Positions 15,210 through 16,144 of a stretch of 16,144 nt of DNA are shown one piece after another. The stretch's first letter is position 1, and the number at the start of each line of letters is the position of its first letter. The stretch is from Verrucomicrobiota bacterium (GTDB taxonomy: Bacteria; Verrucomicrobiota; Verrucomicrobiia; Opitutales; Opitutaceae). A program made the translations under genes and the position numbers. The stretch covers positions 1 through 16,144 of the forward strand of contig JAEWNN010000010.1 in NCBI GenBank assembly GCA_023457035.1. The letters run 5' to 3'. A model generated the notes under the pieces. It worked only from the letters and a program-made list of their open reading frames with translations, ran no database searches and was not told the origin of the DNA.

Positions 15210-15360
15210 CGAGGACGAGTCTCGCCGCCCGCGCGGGGATGACAACCTCGCGCTCGCGGCGGCGTGTCGGGATCGGATGAGGCGGCTCCCGCGCGTAAAG
15301 ATTTTGGCGAAACTCCGGCTGTGCCGCGGCGGGCTTGCGCCAGAGCGAAGGCTCCGCAGC

Positions 15361-15846
15361 ATGACGGCCATGAAACCGCCCCTTTGGATCCTGGGCCTTG
15401 TGGCCACCTCGCTCGTGTTGACCGGCTGCCCCGAAAAGCGACGTCCCGCCGGGAGTCCGGCGGCCAAACCCGCGCCGAGTACGCCGGCGAAAACGGCGCA
15501 GGGGCCGCTGGCGGATTATGCCAAGAATCTCTCCGACTCGGAGAAGAAGGCGACCGAGGTCGCCGGGCTCTCGGAGCTCAACAAGGCCGTGCAGCAGTTC
15601 AACGTGATCGAGGGCCGGTATCCGCGCACACTCGACGAGCTCGTGGCCAGTCGCTATCTGCCGAAGATCCCGGGCGCCCCCCGCGGCAAGCGGTTCATCT
15701 ACAACCCGAAGTCCGGCGATGTGACGGTCGAGGCGTTGGCGGCCGCCAAGCCCGCGGAAGCCCCGGCGGAGGAACCGGCCCCGACGGCCCAGCCGACACC
15801 GGCCCCCGTGCCCGCTGCCGCGACCCCGGAAGTGCCGGCCGAGTGA
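15361..15846 (+). CDS. lipoprotein with pseudopilin-like C-terminal segment
   Basis: This 161-residue protein has a lipoprotein signal: hydrophobic 'LWILGLVATSLV' followed by lipobox L-T-G-C with Cys23 as the modified residue. A Pro/Ala/Lys linker follows. The middle segment reads 'LSELNKAVQQFNVIEGRYPR', then 'TLDELVASRYLPKIPGAPRG' and 'KRFIYNPKSGDVTVE'. This helix, 'YPxTLxEL', and 'P..P.G..F.Y.P..G' order resembles the C-terminal part of type II secretion pseudopilins such as GspG, but without their N-terminal methylation helix. The last 33 residues are Pro/Ala/Glu-rich and probably unstructured. AAGG at 15348-15351, nine bases from ATG 15361, favours that start over ATG 15370. The terminator after the stop implies a single-gene transcript. 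The function is unknown; surface or periplasmic anchoring is inferred from the lipobox. Confidence 0.88.
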   Translation: MTAMKPPLWILGLVATSLVLTGCPEKRRPAGSPAAKPAPSTPAKTAQGPLADYAKNLSDSEKKATEVAGLSELNKAVQQFNVIEGRYPRTLDELVASRYLPKIPGAPRGKRFIYNPKSGDVTVEALAAAKPAEAPAEEPAPTAQPTPAPVPAAATPEVPAE

Positions 15847-15886
15847 GGAGTCGCCACCGGGCCGATTCCCGGGACCCGGCGCCGCG

Positions 15887-15920
15887 CGCCCGCTTCGCCC
15901 GAGGCGGGCGTTGTTGTTTT
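15887..15920 (+). terminator. Rho-independent terminator of the lipoprotein gene
   Basis: A 10-bp stem CGCCCGCTTC / GAGGCGGGCG (one T-G wobble) with loop GCCC is followed by TTGTTGTTTT. It starts 41 bp after the lipoprotein stop codon, on the same strand. Confidence 0.8.
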
Positions 15921-16080
15921 CTCAGGGCGGCCGCGAGGCGGCGGGACCGCCGCCCGACAAGACCCTTGCCGGCATCAGCGTCGCCGCTACGCTGCCGGCC
16001 CGTGACCCCGATCCCCCAGCTCTTGCGGCGCAGGCGAAAGCCAAACCCAGTTGTGCTTCCGCCCCGCGATCCACCCCGCG
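15921..16080. other. intergenic region, no gene supported
   Basis: GC-rich sequence follows the lipoprotein terminator. It includes 'GCCGGCATCAGCGTCGCCGC' and a nearby 'GCTGCCGGC', which could form an imperfect hairpin at about 15970-15999. I see no ribosome site, repeat family or RNA gene. Confidence 0.3.
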
Positions 16081-16144
16081 ATGCGCACTCCAGCTGAGCT
16101 TTCGCGGTATTTCCCGCCTCCCGAAAACCTCAACCCGGTTGGGG
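16081..16144 (+). CDS. possible start of a further gene, cut by window end
   Basis: The ATG at 16081 opens a frame of 21 codons that runs off the window: 'MRTPAELSRYFPPPENLNPV'. The composition is protein-like (a short helix, then Pro-Pro-Pro-Glu-Asn) and the local sequence becomes less GC-rich, as often at a gene start. There is no Shine-Dalgarno and the stretch is too short for a family call, so this could be chance. Confidence 0.35.
   Translation, partial: MRTPAELSRYFPPPENLNPVG

Noticed and set aside
1..16144. CRISPR arrays, tRNA or rRNA genes, integrases and attachment sites
   Set aside because: No regularly spaced direct repeats, cloverleaf-like sequences, rRNA segments or recombinase motifs were noticed on either strand by eye.

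Overview
The window is high-GC bacterial chromosome, most likely from an Opitutaceae-type member of the Verrucomicrobiota. The best taxonomic clue is the N-terminus of the large TonB-dependent receptor (signal peptide, then an acidic stretch, 'VLSPFEVTASETSGY' and a plug beginning 'MAGSRINTELRDVGSAISVV'), a pattern typical of the expanded receptor families of Opitutales. A PEP-CTERM/exosortase pair fits the same phylum. The assignment is inferred from protein style, not from a marker gene.

Layout. Positions 1-165 hold the C-terminal end of an MFS (AmpG-like) transporter. After a 213-bp leader, 379-3999 encodes a 1206-residue TonB-dependent receptor closed by a textbook UUCG-loop terminator (4025-4056). 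A 302-bp stretch without a gene follows. A conserved protein of unknown function lies on the minus strand (4359-5834). Divergent from it is a two-gene sorting module: a secreted VIT-vWA protein with a PEP-CTERM tail (5966-8017) and an exosortase with a soluble C-terminal domain (about 8142-9503). The junction of these two genes is occupied by a 148-bp repeat element made of two inverted copies of a 34-bp palindrome. On the minus strand come a small two-TM protein (9552-10226), a CstA-family transporter (10308-12047) and the ribosome hibernation factor Hpf (12322-12696). Divergent from hpf are an SDR oxidoreductase and an RluA-type pseudouridine synthase that overlap by ATGA (12747-14389). A second, unrelated palindromic repeat pair lies at 14409-14488. 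The window closes with a four-TM protein on the minus strand (14670-15209), a lipoprotein with a pseudopilin-like segment (15361-15846), its terminator, and a possible start of another gene at 16081.

How the genes may work together. The only strong functional module is the VIT-vWA substrate plus exosortase pair: the substrate would be exported, recognised by its PEP motif, TM segment and arginine cluster, and processed by the adjacent enzyme. CstA (peptide or pyruvate uptake on starvation) and Hpf (ribosome dimerisation or silencing in stationary phase) are adjacent and on the same strand, a plausible starvation neighbourhood, though a hairpin and an operator-like palindrome between them suggest separate transcription. 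The most unusual sequence signals are the two palindromic repeat families. One has inserted into, and now appears to supply, the stop codon of the substrate gene and possibly the start codon of the exosortase. The other shows a compensatory base-pair change between its two copies.
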